A stretch of DNA of 64,000 nt from Streptomyces angustmyceticus (GTDB taxonomy: Bacteria; Actinomycetota; Actinomycetes; Streptomycetales; Streptomycetaceae): NCBI RefSeq assembly GCF_019933235.1, contig NZ_CP082945.1:6299501-6363500 (forward strand), written 5' to 3'. Position numbers and translations under genes: made by a program. Under the pieces are notes generated by a model. That model was not told the origin of the DNA, ran no database searches, and saw only the letters and a program-made list of their open reading frames with translations. Shown one piece after another: positions 24,564 through 33,781 of this stretch. Each line of letters starts with the position of its first letter. The first letter of the stretch is position 1.

Positions 24564-26195
24564 CTACGGGTGGTCCGTATGGCGCCTGGCGCGCAGGGCC
24601 AGCCGCAGGCCCAGGACCGTCTGGGGATCGTCCAGGTCCGTGCCCAGCAACTGCGCGATGCGGGCCAGCCGGTCGTACAGCGTCTGCCGGTTCACGTTCA
24701 GGTCGCGGGCGGTCTCCGCCTTGCGGCCCGCGCTGGCCAGATAGGCCTCCAGCGTCGGCAGCAGCGGCTGCCGGGCGCCGCGGTCATGGGCGAGCAGCGG
24801 CCCGATGGCGCGCTCCACGAAGTCGGTGAGCACCCCCTGCTCGCCGTGTTCGCGCATCCGCCACAGCAACAGCTCGATGTCCAGGCGGCGCGCGTCGTAC
24901 CAGGGTGCTTCCGGCAGCCCCTGGGCCGCGGCCGCCGCCTCCGCCGCGTGCCGCAGGCCGGGGCCCGCCGCCGCCCAGTCGCCCGGGGTGCCGACCACGA
25001 CCACCGGGCGGGGGGCGGCCGGCCGGTCCAGGCCGGCGCGGACGACCCCGGCGCGCAGTGCCGCGGCGATCCGGTCGGCGAGCGCCTCACGGTCCTGGCC
25101 CGCGCGCAGCGCGACGAGCAGCGGGACCCGGCCCTCCACGGGGCGCACGCCGAGGAGCACCGGCACCCCGGGGGCGGCGAGTTCCTCGCGCAGGGCCTGG
25201 GCGAGCAGCGCCCAGCCGCCGGGGGAGGGCAGCCCGGCGGGCAGCCGCATCACCACCGGGAGCACCGGTTCCGTGCCGGGGCGGAAGCCCAGCAGGCGGG
25301 CCTGGCCGGGCGCCTCCGCCGCGGAGATCCGGCCCTCCGCCAGGTCCGCGAGGAAGTCGCCGCGGCCCCGGGCGGCGAGCACCTCCTCCTGGCGGGACTG
25401 GAGCATGACGACGGCGAGAAGGTCGGCCGCCCGCTCGGCGGCGATCCGGTGCACCGGGGCCAGCGGGGCGTTGACGGGCAGCAGGACGAGGCGGGCGCGG
25501 ACCGCGTCGGGGCCGGGGCCGCCGCCGGGGACGTCGATGCGGACGCCGGTGTCGCGCAGGCCCTCCCAGGCCAGCAGCGGGTCGGCGTCCGCCGGGCCGC
25601 CGTCGCCGGTGTCCGGGCCCGCGGCGTAGAGGGGGCTGCCGTCGGGGGTCTCCAGGCAGAGCGGGTTGCCGGTGAAGTCGGCGAGCAGCCGGAGCACCTC
25701 GGGGGCGCCGCCGCCGCGCAGCAGCACGTCCGTACAGCGCCGCAGGATCTCGTCGGCGCGCCGCAGCAGCGCGTAGTGGCTGTTGATGATCTCGGTGTGG
25801 ATCGCCTCGGTGACCGTGACGTAGGGGACCTCGCGGTGCAGCTGGATCAGCGGCAGGCCGCAGTCCCGGGCCGCGTCGACGAGTGCGGCCGGCAGGGATT
25901 CGAAGCGGGAACCCAGCTCCACGACGAGCGCGGCGATCTCGCGGTCCGCGAGCTTGCGGATGAAGGCGCGCTGTTCGGAGGGCCGGGCGCCCAGCCCGAG
26001 CCCGGTGGTCAGCAGCAGTTCGCCGCCCTTGAGCAGCGAGGCGATGTGCGGGACCTCGCCCGCGTGCACCCAGCGCACCGGGCGGTCCAGCCGGTCGGCG
26101 CCGGCCAGCACCTCCGGCAGGCCGCGTCGCAGCGCCGGCAGCTCCAGCGCCCTGCGTACCGTGATCTCGGCTTCGATCTTCGCTTCCGGCCCCAT
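24564..26195 (-). CDS. PucR-family transcriptional regulator
   Basis: This regulator has 543 residues and the usual three-part layout: an N-terminal purine-catabolism-type PucR domain (residues about 9-130, ELPALRRGLPEVLAGADRLD ... HIASLLKGGELLLTTG), a middle GGDEF-like segment and a C-terminal PucR helix-turn-helix (ETARDLNVNRQTLYDRLARI near 500). Family members sense purine or amine catabolites; here no target operon is adjacent. I used ATG 26195; the longer open frame upstream is an Arg/Gly-rich shadow. No ribosome site is visible, so a leaderless start is possible. It converges with the GT4 gene and follows the lacI gene on the same strand. Confidence 0.9.
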   Translation of the reverse strand: MGPEAKIEAEITVRRALELPALRRGLPEVLAGADRLDRPVRWVHAGEVPHIASLLKGGELLLTTGLGLGARPSEQRAFIRKLADREIAALVVELGSRFESLPAALVDAARDCGLPLIQLHREVPYVTVTEAIHTEIINSHYALLRRADEILRRCTDVLLRGGGAPEVLRLLADFTGNPLCLETPDGSPLYAAGPDTGDGGPADADPLLAWEGLRDTGVRIDVPGGGPGPDAVRARLVLLPVNAPLAPVHRIAAERAADLLAVVMLQSRQEEVLAARGRGDFLADLAEGRISAAEAPGQARLLGFRPGTEPVLPVVMRLPAGLPSPGGWALLAQALREELAAPGVPVLLGVRPVEGRVPLLVALRAGQDREALADRIAAALRAGVVRAGLDRPAAPRPVVVVGTPGDWAAAGPGLRHAAEAAAAAQGLPEAPWYDARRLDIELLLWRMREHGEQGVLTDFVERAIGPLLAHDRGARQPLLPTLEAYLASAGRKAETARDLNVNRQTLYDRLARIAQLLGTDLDDPQTVLGLRLALRARRHTDHP

Positions 26196-26344
26196 GGCGT
26201 GGAACGGTACCCGTAGTCCGCTATCCGGAGCCGCGCGGTCCGGTTCCTGCTGCCGCGTCGGCCCGTCCCCTCGCCGCCCCGCCCGCCCGCGCCCGGCGGC
26301 GCCAGGACCCCGGCGGCCGACGGGCCCGCCGCCACCGGCCGCCC

Positions 26345-27433
26345 TCACGTCGATTCCCGCACCACCAGCCGGGCCCCCGTGATCACCGGAGCGAGTCCGC
26401 CGGGACCGTCCCCCGGCACCTGCCCCGCCCCGGCGCCCCCGTCCGCCCCCTCGGCCTTCCGCGGGTCCAGGAGCCGCAGCAGCAACCGGGCCATCAGCCG
26501 CCCCATCTCCTCCACGTCCTGGCGCACCGTGGTCAGCGGCGGATCGGCCCAGGTGGCCGGCTCCAGATCGTCGTAGCCGACCACCGCCACGTCGTCCGGC
26601 ACCCGGCGCCCACGGGCCCGGAGCGTGCGCAGCGCGCCGTTCGCCATCAGGTCGGAGCAGGCGAAGACGGCGTCCAGGTCCGGTGCGGCGTCGAGGAGTT
26701 CGGCCATGGCGCGCTCGCCGCCCTGCGCGGTGAACCCGCCGTCCGCGATCAGCCGCGGGTCCGGCTCCGGTGTGCCGAGCGCCTCGCGGTAACCGTCGAG
26801 GCGGTCCACCGCCGAGGTCTGGTCGAGCGGCCCGGTGATCACGGCGATCCGGCGCCGGCCGCGGCCGAGGAGGTGGCGTACGGCCTGGCGGGCGCCGTCG
26901 CGGTTGTCGGTGTCGACGTACAGCGGCCGGGGCGCGCGGCCGGCGCCCGCCCAGTCGGGCCGGCCGCCGTAGACGGTGGGCAGGCCGGCCCGCTCGGCCA
27001 TGGCGGGCAGCGGGTCGTCGCGGTGCAGCGAGAACATCAGCGCGCCGTCGACGTGCCCGGCCGACAGGTAGCGGCCGATGCGGTCGTAGTCGGTGCGGTG
27101 CTCGACGAACATCAGCAGGAGCTGGGTGTCGGCGCCGGCCAGCTCGCGGCTGATGCCCCGCAGTTGGCGCCCGAAGAACGGGTCGCTGAAGACCCGGGTC
27201 TCGGGCTCCGCGATGACCACGGCGACCGCTCCCGTGCGGCGGGTGACCAGGGAGCGGGCCGCGCTGTTGGGGACGTAGCCCAGTTCGGCCACCGCCTCGC
27301 GGACGCGTTCGCGGACCTCGTCCCGTACGCCCGCACCGCCGTTGACCACGCGGGAGACCGTGGCCCGCGAGACCCCGGCGAGCGCGGCGACCGCCTCCAG
27401 CGTCGGGCGCGGACCGTTCGGCTCAGGCACCAT
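26345..27433 (-). CDS. LacI-family transcriptional repressor
   Basis: The 362-residue protein has a LacI helix-turn-helix at residues 11-32 (TLEAVAALAGVSRATVSRVV) with the YVPNSAARSLVTRRT hinge, then a periplasmic-binding-like sensor domain (VAVVIAEPETRVFSDPFFG; ALMFSLHRDDPLPAMAER; DLDAVFACSDLMANGAL; YDDLEPATWADPPLTTVRQ). Such repressors release DNA on binding a sugar. ATG 27433 follows GGAG. It diverges from the GH64 beta-1,3-glucanase gene across 224 bases holding a perfect 14-bp palindrome, so a beta-1,3-gluco-oligosaccharide effector and autorepression are plausible (inference). Confidence 0.93.
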   Translation of the reverse strand: MVPEPNGPRPTLEAVAALAGVSRATVSRVVNGGAGVRDEVRERVREAVAELGYVPNSAARSLVTRRTGAVAVVIAEPETRVFSDPFFGRQLRGISRELAGADTQLLLMFVEHRTDYDRIGRYLSAGHVDGALMFSLHRDDPLPAMAERAGLPTVYGGRPDWAGAGRAPRPLYVDTDNRDGARQAVRHLLGRGRRRIAVITGPLDQTSAVDRLDGYREALGTPEPDPRLIADGGFTAQGGERAMAELLDAAPDLDAVFACSDLMANGALRTLRARGRRVPDDVAVVGYDDLEPATWADPPLTTVRQDVEEMGRLMARLLLRLLDPRKAEGADGGAGAGQVPGDGPGGLAPVITGARLVVREST

Positions 27434-27502
27434 TCAACTCCTTTTTCTTCACGGTGACGTGACGGTGTTCGGTCGAGTGGGCAGGGTTCACGGCGCACGA
27501 CA

Positions 27503-27516
27503 TGAGAGCGCTCTCA
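27503..27516. promoter_or_regulatory. Probable LacI-family operator (TGAGAGCGCTCTCA)
   Basis: This is a perfect 14-bp palindrome with the central CG typical of LacI-family sites. It is two bases per half different from no more than one position of the known CebR/CelR site TGGGAGCGCTCCCA (A for G in each half). It lies 69 bases upstream of the lacI start and 141 upstream of the GH64 start, so it may serve both. Confidence 0.75.
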
Positions 27517-27657
27517 CGCTGACTGGCTCCACGGAACTCCCCACCCCCCACTGCCAGGAAAGAATGTCATGAGCATGAGATACACGGACTTCGGCGGCCC
27601 CGCCCCGTCCCGCACCGTCCGGCCGTCCCGGCGCCCCGCCCCGCGAGGAGCCGCCTC

Positions 27658-28872
27658 GTGATCACTCGCCGCAGCCTGCTCGGCGGACTCGCCGTCGGTA
27701 CCGCCGCCTCCGGATTCGGCCTGGCCGGCCATGCCCTCGGCGCTCCTGCCCCTGCTTCCGCCGCCCGGTCCGGCCGGGCCGCCGACGGGATGCCCCTGCA
27801 CCTCGTCAACCACTCCGGCGCCTACGCCAACTCCTCGGTCTGGATCTACATCGTCGGCAACGACGGCACCCAGCAGGTGCACGTCACCCCGGACGGCGCA
27901 CTCCGGCCCGTCGCGCTCGCCGACAACGGCCCGGACGGCTACACCGACTACGCGATCCCGCTCGCCGCGAGCGGCACCACCACCCTCCGACTGCCGCGGA
28001 TGTCCGGCCGGATCTACACCGCGCTGGGCGGCAGGCTCAAGTTCAAGGCGGTCGAGGACGGCAACGGGAAGGCCGCGCTCGCCTACCCGGCGGGCTGGGT
28101 CCCGTCCGACCCCAACTACGACGTCCTCCACGACTGCGCGGAGTTCACCTACAACTCCGGCGGGATGTACTGCAACACCACGATGGTCGACATGTTCAGC
28201 GTCCCGCTCGCCATCACGCTCACCGGCGCCGCGGAACAGACCACCGGCACGCTGAAGGACGGTGCCCGCGCCACGGTCTTCTCCGACGTCAAGGCCGCCG
28301 AGGGCTTCGACCGCCTGGTCATCGGCGACAAGCGCGTGATCGCCCCCGGCCACGGTCTCGACACCGGGCTCTTCGACAAGGACTACTTCGCCCCGGCCAT
28401 CGACGAGGCATGGTCCGCCTACGCGGGCAAGGACCTGACCGTCACCACCGACGCCGGCACCTTCACCGGCCGGGTCAGCGGCGGCACGCTCTCCTTCACC
28501 GGCCCCCGGGGCGCCGTGGGCCGAGCGGCCGCGCCCGCCGGCCCGGTCTCCTTCGACAAGCCGTCCACCCGCGACGTCCTCTTCTGCGACGGCACCCTCG
28601 CGGCCCCCAACGATGGAGCCCGCGGCCCGGTCGCCGCCGTCCTGGGCGCCGCCCTCAACCGCTCCACCCTCACCTCTCAGGCACGGCAGCCCGCCACCGA
28701 CCCGGCCGCCTTCTACCGGCAGCGGCTGACCAACCACTACGCCAAGGCCATGCACGCCGCGACGCGGGACGGCAGGGCCTACGGCTTCGCCTTCGACGAC
28801 GTGGCCGGCTTCGCCTCGTACATCGAGGACGGCGCGCCGCGGGAGATCACCCTCACCCTGACCCCGTTCTGA
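27658..28872 (+). CDS. Secreted GH64 beta-1,3-glucanase
   Basis: The 404-residue protein has a twin-arginine signal (ITRRSLLGGLAVGTAASG, cleavage probably after an Ala near residue 36). The mature part is a thaumatin-like GH64 domain with EFTYNSGGMYCNTTMVDMF near residue 162. The pair Glu162 and Asp178 are 16 apart, the same spacing as the catalytic Glu154/Asp170 of the S. matensis laminaripentaose-producing enzyme. It should degrade fungal or plant beta-1,3-glucan outside the cell. GTG 27658 is preceded by GAGGAG. No carbohydrate-binding module is visible. Control by the divergent LacI regulator is inferred from the operator. Confidence 0.9.
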   Translation: MITRRSLLGGLAVGTAASGFGLAGHALGAPAPASAARSGRAADGMPLHLVNHSGAYANSSVWIYIVGNDGTQQVHVTPDGALRPVALADNGPDGYTDYAIPLAASGTTTLRLPRMSGRIYTALGGRLKFKAVEDGNGKAALAYPAGWVPSDPNYDVLHDCAEFTYNSGGMYCNTTMVDMFSVPLAITLTGAAEQTTGTLKDGARATVFSDVKAAEGFDRLVIGDKRVIAPGHGLDTGLFDKDYFAPAIDEAWSAYAGKDLTVTTDAGTFTGRVSGGTLSFTGPRGAVGRAAAPAGPVSFDKPSTRDVLFCDGTLAAPNDGARGPVAAVLGAALNRSTLTSQARQPATDPAAFYRQRLTNHYAKAMHAATRDGRAYGFAFDDVAGFASYIEDGAPREITLTLTPF

Positions 28873-28881
28873 CAGCGAAAA

Positions 28882-28909
28882 GGTGCCGTCCGGAAACCCG
28901 GACGGCACC
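28882..28909. terminator. Bidirectional terminator between GH64 and GH15 genes
   Basis: GGTGCCGTCCGG (28882-28893), loop AAAC, CCGGACGGCACC (28898-28909): a perfect 12-bp stem with a tetraloop between convergent genes, preceded by AAAA, which on the minus strand reads as a short T run. Confidence 0.85.
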
Positions 28910-28945
28910 ACGGAACGCCCAGAGGCCGGCGCCCCGGAGAGGGCG

Positions 28946-30751
28946 CTAACCCCCGTAGGCCCCGCTGGCCGTCAGCCGCAGCGCCGTGTCGATCAGCGGA
29001 ACGTGGCTGAACGCCTGCGGGAAGTTGCCCACCTGCCGCTGGGCCTTGGGGTCCCACTCCTCGGCGAGCAGTCCCAGGTCGTTGCGGAGCGAGAGCAGCT
29101 TCTCGAAGAGCTTGCGGGCCTCGTCGACCCGGCCGATCATCGCGAGGTCGTCGGCGAGCCAGAACGAACACGCCAGGAAGGCCCCTTCCTCGCCCTCCAG
29201 GCCGTCCACCCCGAGGTCGTCGGCGCCGGACGTCGGGTAGCGCAGCACGAACCCGTCCTCGGTGGACAGCTCCCGCTGGATCGCCTCGATCGTGCCGATG
29301 ACGCGCTTGTCGTCCGGCGGCAGGAACCCCATCTGCGGGATCAGCAGCAGCGAGGCGTCCAGCTCCTGCGAGCCGTAGGACTGGGTGAAGGTGTTGCGTT
29401 CCTTGTCGTAGCCGTTCTCGCAGACGTCCCGGTGGATGGTCTCGCGCAGGTCCTTCCAGCGCTCCAGCGGCCCGTCGACGTCCCCGGACTCGATCAGCTT
29501 GACCGTCCGGTCGACCGCGACCCAGGTCATGACCTTGGAGTGCACGAAGTGCCGGCGCGGGCCGCGGACCTCCCAGATGCCCTCGTCCGGCTCGTCCCAG
29601 TGCTTCTCCACCCACTGGATCAGCTTGAGCTGGAGCACCGAGGCGTAGTCGTTGCGCGCCAGGCCCGTCATGTGCGCCAGGTGAAGCGCCTCGGTGACCT
29701 CGCCGTAGACATCGAGCTGGAGCTGCCCGGCGGCGCCGTTGCCGACCCGCACCGGACGCGAATTCTCGTATCCGGGAAGCCAGTCGAGCTCGTTCTCGCC
29801 CAACTCCCGCTCACCGGCGATGCCGTACATGATCTGCAGGTTCTCCGGATCGCCGGCCACCGCCCGCAGCAGCCACTCCCGCCAGGCCCGCGCCTCCTCG
29901 CGGTAGCCGGTGCGCAGCAGGGACGAGAGGGTGATCGCGGCGTCCCGGAGCCAGGTGAAGCGGTAGTCCCAATTGCGCACGCCGCCCAGGCACTCCGGCA
30001 GCGAGGTCGTCGGGGCCGCCACGATCCCGCCGGTCGGCGCGTACGTCAGCGCCTTGAGCGTGATCAGCGAGCGCACCACCGCGTCGCGGTAGGGGCCGTG
30101 GTACGTGCAGTGCTCGACCCACTCGCGCCAGAACTCCTCGGTCGCCTCCAGCGACGCCTCGGGCTCCGCGACGGCCGGCGGCGGCTTGTGGGAGGGCTCC
30201 CAGCTGATCGTGAACGCGATCCGCTCACCCGGCGAGACCGTGAAGTCGGAGAACGTCGTCAGGTCCTTGCCGTAGGTCTCCGCCTCGGTGTCCAGCCACA
30301 CCGAATCGGGGCCCGCCACCGCGACCGTACGGTCGTCCACCTTGTGCACCCAGGGCACGACCCAGCCGTAGGAGAACCGCATCCGCAGCTCCGAGCGCAT
30401 CGGAACCCGGCCGCTGACGCCTTCCACGATGCGGATCAGCTGCGGCGCCCCGTCGCGCGGCGGCATGAAGTCGATCACGCGGACCGTGCCGCGCGGGGTG
30501 TCCCACTCCGATTCCAGGACGAGCGAATCGCCCCGGTAGCGCCGGCGGTCGGCCGGTGCGGGCCGGCCCCCGGGACCGTTGACCGGCCCCATCCGCCAGA
30601 ATCCGTGCTCCTCCGTGCCCAGCAGCCCTGCGAAGACCGCCGGGGAGTCGAAGCGGGGCAGGCACAGCCAGTCGACTGTGCCGTCCCTGCACACTAGAGC
30701 GGCGGTCTGCATATCGCCGATGAGTGCGTAGTCCTCGATGCGCCCGGCCAC
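28946..30751 (-). CDS. GH15-family glucoamylase/trehalase-like hydrolase
   Basis: The protein is about 601 residues and intracellular (no signal). The N-terminal super-sandwich begins GRIEDYALIGDMQTAALV and DGTVDWLCLPRFDSPAVFA. The (alpha/alpha)6 catalytic domain has GGVRNWDYRFTWLRDAAITL and LLAEEWDP, which holds the predicted general base Glu. Actinobacterial members include the mycobacterial GH15 trehalase, so trehalose or maltodextrin hydrolysis is likely. Start: GTG 30751, because GGGAG lies 6 bases upstream, whereas ATG 30757 touches that site. ATG 30787 is a third option. The longer frame to 31033 is repeat-derived. Confidence 0.88.
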   Translation of the reverse strand: MAGRIEDYALIGDMQTAALVCRDGTVDWLCLPRFDSPAVFAGLLGTEEHGFWRMGPVNGPGGRPAPADRRRYRGDSLVLESEWDTPRGTVRVIDFMPPRDGAPQLIRIVEGVSGRVPMRSELRMRFSYGWVVPWVHKVDDRTVAVAGPDSVWLDTEAETYGKDLTTFSDFTVSPGERIAFTISWEPSHKPPPAVAEPEASLEATEEFWREWVEHCTYHGPYRDAVVRSLITLKALTYAPTGGIVAAPTTSLPECLGGVRNWDYRFTWLRDAAITLSSLLRTGYREEARAWREWLLRAVAGDPENLQIMYGIAGERELGENELDWLPGYENSRPVRVGNGAAGQLQLDVYGEVTEALHLAHMTGLARNDYASVLQLKLIQWVEKHWDEPDEGIWEVRGPRRHFVHSKVMTWVAVDRTVKLIESGDVDGPLERWKDLRETIHRDVCENGYDKERNTFTQSYGSQELDASLLLIPQMGFLPPDDKRVIGTIEAIQRELSTEDGFVLRYPTSGADDLGVDGLEGEEGAFLACSFWLADDLAMIGRVDEARKLFEKLLSLRNDLGLLAEEWDPKAQRQVGNFPQAFSHVPLIDTALRLTASGAYGG

Positions 30752-30853
30752 GTGCATCTCCCGTCGAACTGGAGTCACGCCCCCCATGGGACGTTGTGGT
30801 CTGTCCGTCCTGCCCATGAAACGTCGCCGAGCAGCGGGACCGGAAATCGGGCC

Positions 30854-30899
30854 GGGGCACCGACCAGCGGTAGCTGGGGGCACCGACCAGCGGTGGCTG
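30854..30899. repeat. Two tandem copies of a 23-bp unit upstream of the GH15 gene
   Basis: GGGGCACCGACCAGCGGTAG + CTG and a second copy with G for A (GGTGGCTG) follow each other directly at 30854-30876 and 30877-30899, and the GGGG start of a third copy follows. Each unit has CCAGCGGT...GCTGG-type inverted symmetry. It resembles the dispersed GGGGCACC...CAGCGG...AGCTGGGGG intergenic repeat that I recall as common in Streptomyces. Confidence 0.8.
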
Positions 30900-31231
30900 G
30901 GGGAGGGTGGTGCCTTCCCGGACGGCTCGTCGCGAATGTCCGAGCAGGATACGACGCACGTGGGTGATCCGCGCGACCCTCGCGACGAGTGAAGCGGTCC
31001 AAACGGGTGGCCTCCGTCACGTGACAGCGTCATCCGGAACCATCACTTCCAGGTTCCGCCGTGCGGAGGGCACGACCATGCCCGGTCGCTGATAGCCTGG
31101 TACCCCGTGGACCGGTGGGACCCAGCAGACGTCACGGCACCCCCGAACCGCAGCGACGGCACCCCTGAATCCCAGGTCCCATGCCGCTTCGCACCTCTCC
31201 ACCTCGCGACCACGGGAGCTCCCTCTTGGCC

Positions 31232-32887
<1,656 letters not shown>

Positions 32888-32913
32888 GGGACACCGCGGC
32901 GGATACGGTTGCC

Positions 32914-32943
32914 GGGGTACGGCCTCTTCGGAGGCCGTGCCCC
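32914..32943 (+). terminator. Terminator after pyrG
   Basis: GGGGTACGGCCTC and GAGGCCGTGCCCC form a 13-bp stem with one G-T pair and a TTCG tetraloop, beginning 27 bases after the pyrG stop. It ends 41 bases before the Nudix start, so it may also attenuate into that gene. Confidence 0.75.
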
Positions 32944-32984
32944 GGTTTCTGCGTTGGTTCAGGCGACACACAGGAGGACGCGCC

Positions 32985-33611
32985 ATGACGATCAAGGACA
33001 CCCCCGAGGAGTGGACGGTCATCGCGTCCAGGACCCCGTTCACCGGGAACAAGACCAGCGTGCGCACCGACGAGGTCGTCATGCCGGACGGCAGCACCGT
33101 CACCCGCGACTACCAGGTCCACCCGGGTTCGGTGGCCGTCCTCGCCCTCGACGACGAGGACCGGGTGCTGGTGCTGCGCCAGTACCGCCACCCCGTGCGG
33201 CAGAAGCTGTGGGAGATCCCCGCCGGGCTGCTCGACGTCCCCGGGGAGAACCCGCTGCACGGGGCGCAGCGCGAGCTGTACGAGGAGGCCCACGTCAAGG
33301 CCGCCGACTGGCGGGTGCTGACCGATGTCTACACCACGCCCGGCGGCTGCGACGAGGCCGTACGGATCTTCCTCGCCCGGGGCCTCTCCGAGGCCGAGGG
33401 GGAGCGGTTCGAGGTCTCCGAGGAGGAGGCCGACATGGAGCTGGCCCGGGTACCGCACGACGAGCTGGTCCGCCTCGTCCTCGCCGGTGAGCTGCACAAC
33501 AACTGCCTGGTCGTGGGCGTGCTGGCGCTGAGCGCCGCCCGCGGCGGCGCGGGCCTGGACGCGCTGCGGCCGGCCGACGCCCCGTGGCCGGCCCGCCCCT
33601 TCGAGGCCTGA
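32985..33611 (+). CDS. Nudix hydrolase (ADP-ribose pyrophosphatase-like)
   Basis: The 208-residue protein resembles ADP-ribose diphosphatases that split ADP-ribose into AMP and ribose 5-phosphate. A conserved N-terminal domain (SRTPFTGNKTSVRTDEVVMP) and VLVLRQYRHPVRQKLWEIPAG precede the Nudix box GLLDVPGENPLHGAQRELYEEAHV near residue 77. The REUXEE core with the metal-binding glutamates is intact, but the glycine in EEXGU is His. The orthologous position after pyrG holds a Nudix gene in M. tuberculosis (Rv1700). ATG 32985 has AGGAGG 7 bases upstream. Confidence 0.92.
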   Translation: MTIKDTPEEWTVIASRTPFTGNKTSVRTDEVVMPDGSTVTRDYQVHPGSVAVLALDDEDRVLVLRQYRHPVRQKLWEIPAGLLDVPGENPLHGAQRELYEEAHVKAADWRVLTDVYTTPGGCDEAVRIFLARGLSEAEGERFEVSEEEADMELARVPHDELVRLVLAGELHNNCLVVGVLALSAARGGAGLDALRPADAPWPARPFEA

Positions 33612-33652
33612 GCCGCCGGGCCCGCCGCTCCGCCACCGGGAGCCGGTCGGAT

Positions 33653-33664
33653 GATCGGCCGATC
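33653..33664. repeat. 12-bp palindrome GATCGGCCGATC upstream of the STAND/TPR gene
   Basis: A perfect palindrome with flanking partial repeats (CGGAT and CGATCGG on either side), 118 bases before the GTG of the STAND/TPR gene and 42 bases after the Nudix stop. It could be an operator; the function is unknown. Confidence 0.4.
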
Positions 33665-33781
33665 CGATCGGGTGACGCAACCGCCCCGCTCTGCAGGGGA
33701 GGTGACGGCCCGTGAACTACGCTCGGCAGCGTTCCGTCCCCGTGGCGGACGCATATGCGCAGGTGGACGGGAGCGTGACCG

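Noticed and set aside
30758..31033. Long N-terminal extension of the GH15 gene
   Set aside because: Its residues are encoded by the 23-bp tandem repeat and promoter DNA and precede the conserved GRIEDYALIGDMQT start, with no similarity to GH15 proteins.
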